From: Cytobacillus firmus DS1
Lineage (GTDB): Bacteria > Bacillota > Bacilli > Bacillales > Cytobacillaceae
Reading direction: 5' to 3'
Length of the DNA stretch: 64,000 nucleotides
Assembly (NCBI RefSeq): GCF_000565285.1
Contig: NZ_APVL01000003.1
Location: 248,001-312,000 of the forward strand
In this document: positions 63,257-64,000 of the stretch, one piece after another
Numbering within the stretch: the first letter of the stretch is position 1
Layout of the letters: every line of letters begins with the position of its first letter
Made by a program: the position numbers and the translations under genes
Notes under the pieces: model-generated
What the model was told of the DNA's origin: nothing
Seen by the model: only the letters and a program-made list of their open reading frames with translations
Database searches by the model: none

Positions 63257-64000
63257 TCCTTTTTTCTCCCTTCAAAGTATTCATCTATAGCCTCTTTTAA
63301 TCGGACCTCAACATCATCAAGTGTTGCATCCTGAAGCTGTGTGGCAGCATTTGTTAAGTGCCCGCCGCCTTCAAGGTTCTCCATGATCACCTGGACATTG
63401 ATATCCCCGAGGGAACGTGCGCTGACCCCTATCATGTTTTCAGAGCGGTTTGAGATGACAAATGAAGCAACCACGCCATCCATCGTCAGCAGAGTATCTG
63501 CCGTCTGGGCAATCAGCACCTGATCAAATATCTGATCCGGCTCACCCTTGGCAATCGCAATGCCTTCTTTGTAAAATTGAACGGTTTCAATCAGCTTCGC
63601 CCGCTTGATGTAGGTATCTACATCCTCTTTTAAGAACTTTTGGACGAGCACGGTATCAGCACCCTGTCCGCGCAGATAGGAAGCCGCATCAAACGTCCTC
63701 GACCCTGTCCGCAGTGAGAAGCTCTTCGTATCGACAATGATCCCGGCAAGCAGAGCCGTTGCTTCCAGCATTTCGATTCTGCCGTTTTTCGGCTGATACT
63801 CCAGAAGCTCTGTCACCAGTTCTGCAGTAGAGGAAGCGTATGGCTCCATATAAACCAGCAGCGGATTATGGATGAACTCTTCAGCGCGGCGGTGATGGTC
63901 GATGACGACAACATGTTCAATCGCATGAAGCAGCTTTTCCTCAATTACCATGGATGGCTTATGGGTATCAACAACCACGAGCAGGGTATCGTCCGTTGCG
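63253..64000 (-). CDS. gdpP: Cyclic-di-AMP phosphodiesterase GdpP, C-terminal part (5' end outside window)
   Basis: The frame is open to the window edge. The visible 249 residues are the DHH-DHHA1 phosphodiesterase module. They include D-T-H-K-P-S-M, the catalytic V-I-D-H-H-R-R, and G-G-G-H-L-T-N-A-A at the end. GdpP hydrolyses c-di-AMP to pApA. The membrane, PAS and GGDEF parts lie beyond the window. It is co-transcribed with rplI. Confidence 0.95.
   Translation of the reverse strand, partial: ATDDTLLVVVDTHKPSMVIEEKLLHAIEHVVVIDHHRRAEEFIHNPLLVYMEPYASSTAELVTELLEYQPKNGRIEMLEATALLAGIIVDTKSFSLRTGSRTFDAASYLRGQGADTVLVQKFLKEDVDTYIKRAKLIETVQFYKEGIAIAKGEPDQIFDQVLIAQTADTLLTMDGVVASFVISNRSENMIGVSARSLGDINVQVIMENLEGGGHLTNAATQLQDATLDDVEVRLKEAIDEYFEGRKKE

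Overview
The window looks like an origin-proximal piece of the chromosome of a spore-forming, low-GC Bacillaceae species, of the Bacillus/Cytobacillus kind. The right half keeps the order known from Bacillus subtilis: gdpP-rplI, dnaB, purA, a Lys-Glu-Asp-Phe tRNA cluster, the walRK-yycHIJ-htrC operon and rlmH. The left half carries a GntR-type gluconate operon with genes of the same sizes as in B. subtilis, an efeUOB iron-uptake operon, mqo, aspA, a probable gamma-type spore protein and sporulation-type histidine kinases. Nearly all starts have strong AGGAGG-type ribosome binding sites. The organism name is an inference.

Layout: 1-10 kb has the end of a diguanylate cyclase, a peptide transporter, a cupin, a zinc metalloprotease, an FAD oxidase, an MFS efflux pump, a methyltransferase, a thioredoxin-like gene with an in-frame TGA, and a chemoreceptor. 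10-14 kb has a small lipoprotein, a DNA-binding protein next to the DUF1659/DUF2922/YvrJ trio, and two regulators. 14-20 kb has efeUOB under a perfect Fur box, then mqo, then two gene remnants. 20.8-26 kb is gntRKPZ with its operator and a probable cre. 26-32 kb has aspA, a Crp-type regulator divergent from a transporter, and a WYL regulator divergent from a GyrI-like protein. 32-40 kb has a sensor kinase, a three-gene membrane operon facing a MocR-type regulator, GNAT and DinB proteins. 39.5-43 kb is a PadR, three DUF1048 paralogues and an ABC efflux pair. 43.5-48.6 kb is a decayed, AT-rich accessory stretch holding an orphan coiled-coil membrane protein, a PAS histidine kinase, a chimeric gene and two extra copies of the rlmH 3' end. 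48.6-64 kb is conserved core.

Cooperation: GntR represses gntRKPZ for gluconate uptake and oxidation. EfeO, EfeB and EfeU form one Fur-controlled iron importer. WalK/WalR with YycH/YycI control cell-wall turnover, and the nearby LysM-G5-M23 endopeptidase is a plausible target. purA has a PurR operator.

Most interesting: (1) a thioredoxin-like gene (7225-7554) whose first active-site Cys codon is TGA, giving UxxC, with a perfect 8-bp hairpin at the right distance for a bacterial SECIS; (2) direct repeats of the rlmH 3' end at about 45.14, 47.95 and 48.64 kb, which resembles the attachment-site layout of SCC-type elements; (3) an in-frame AraC-sensor/glyoxalase chimera; (4) a MocR regulator lacking the PLP lysine; (5) several dispersed intergenic repeat families; (6) a partial tRNA-Lys duplication.
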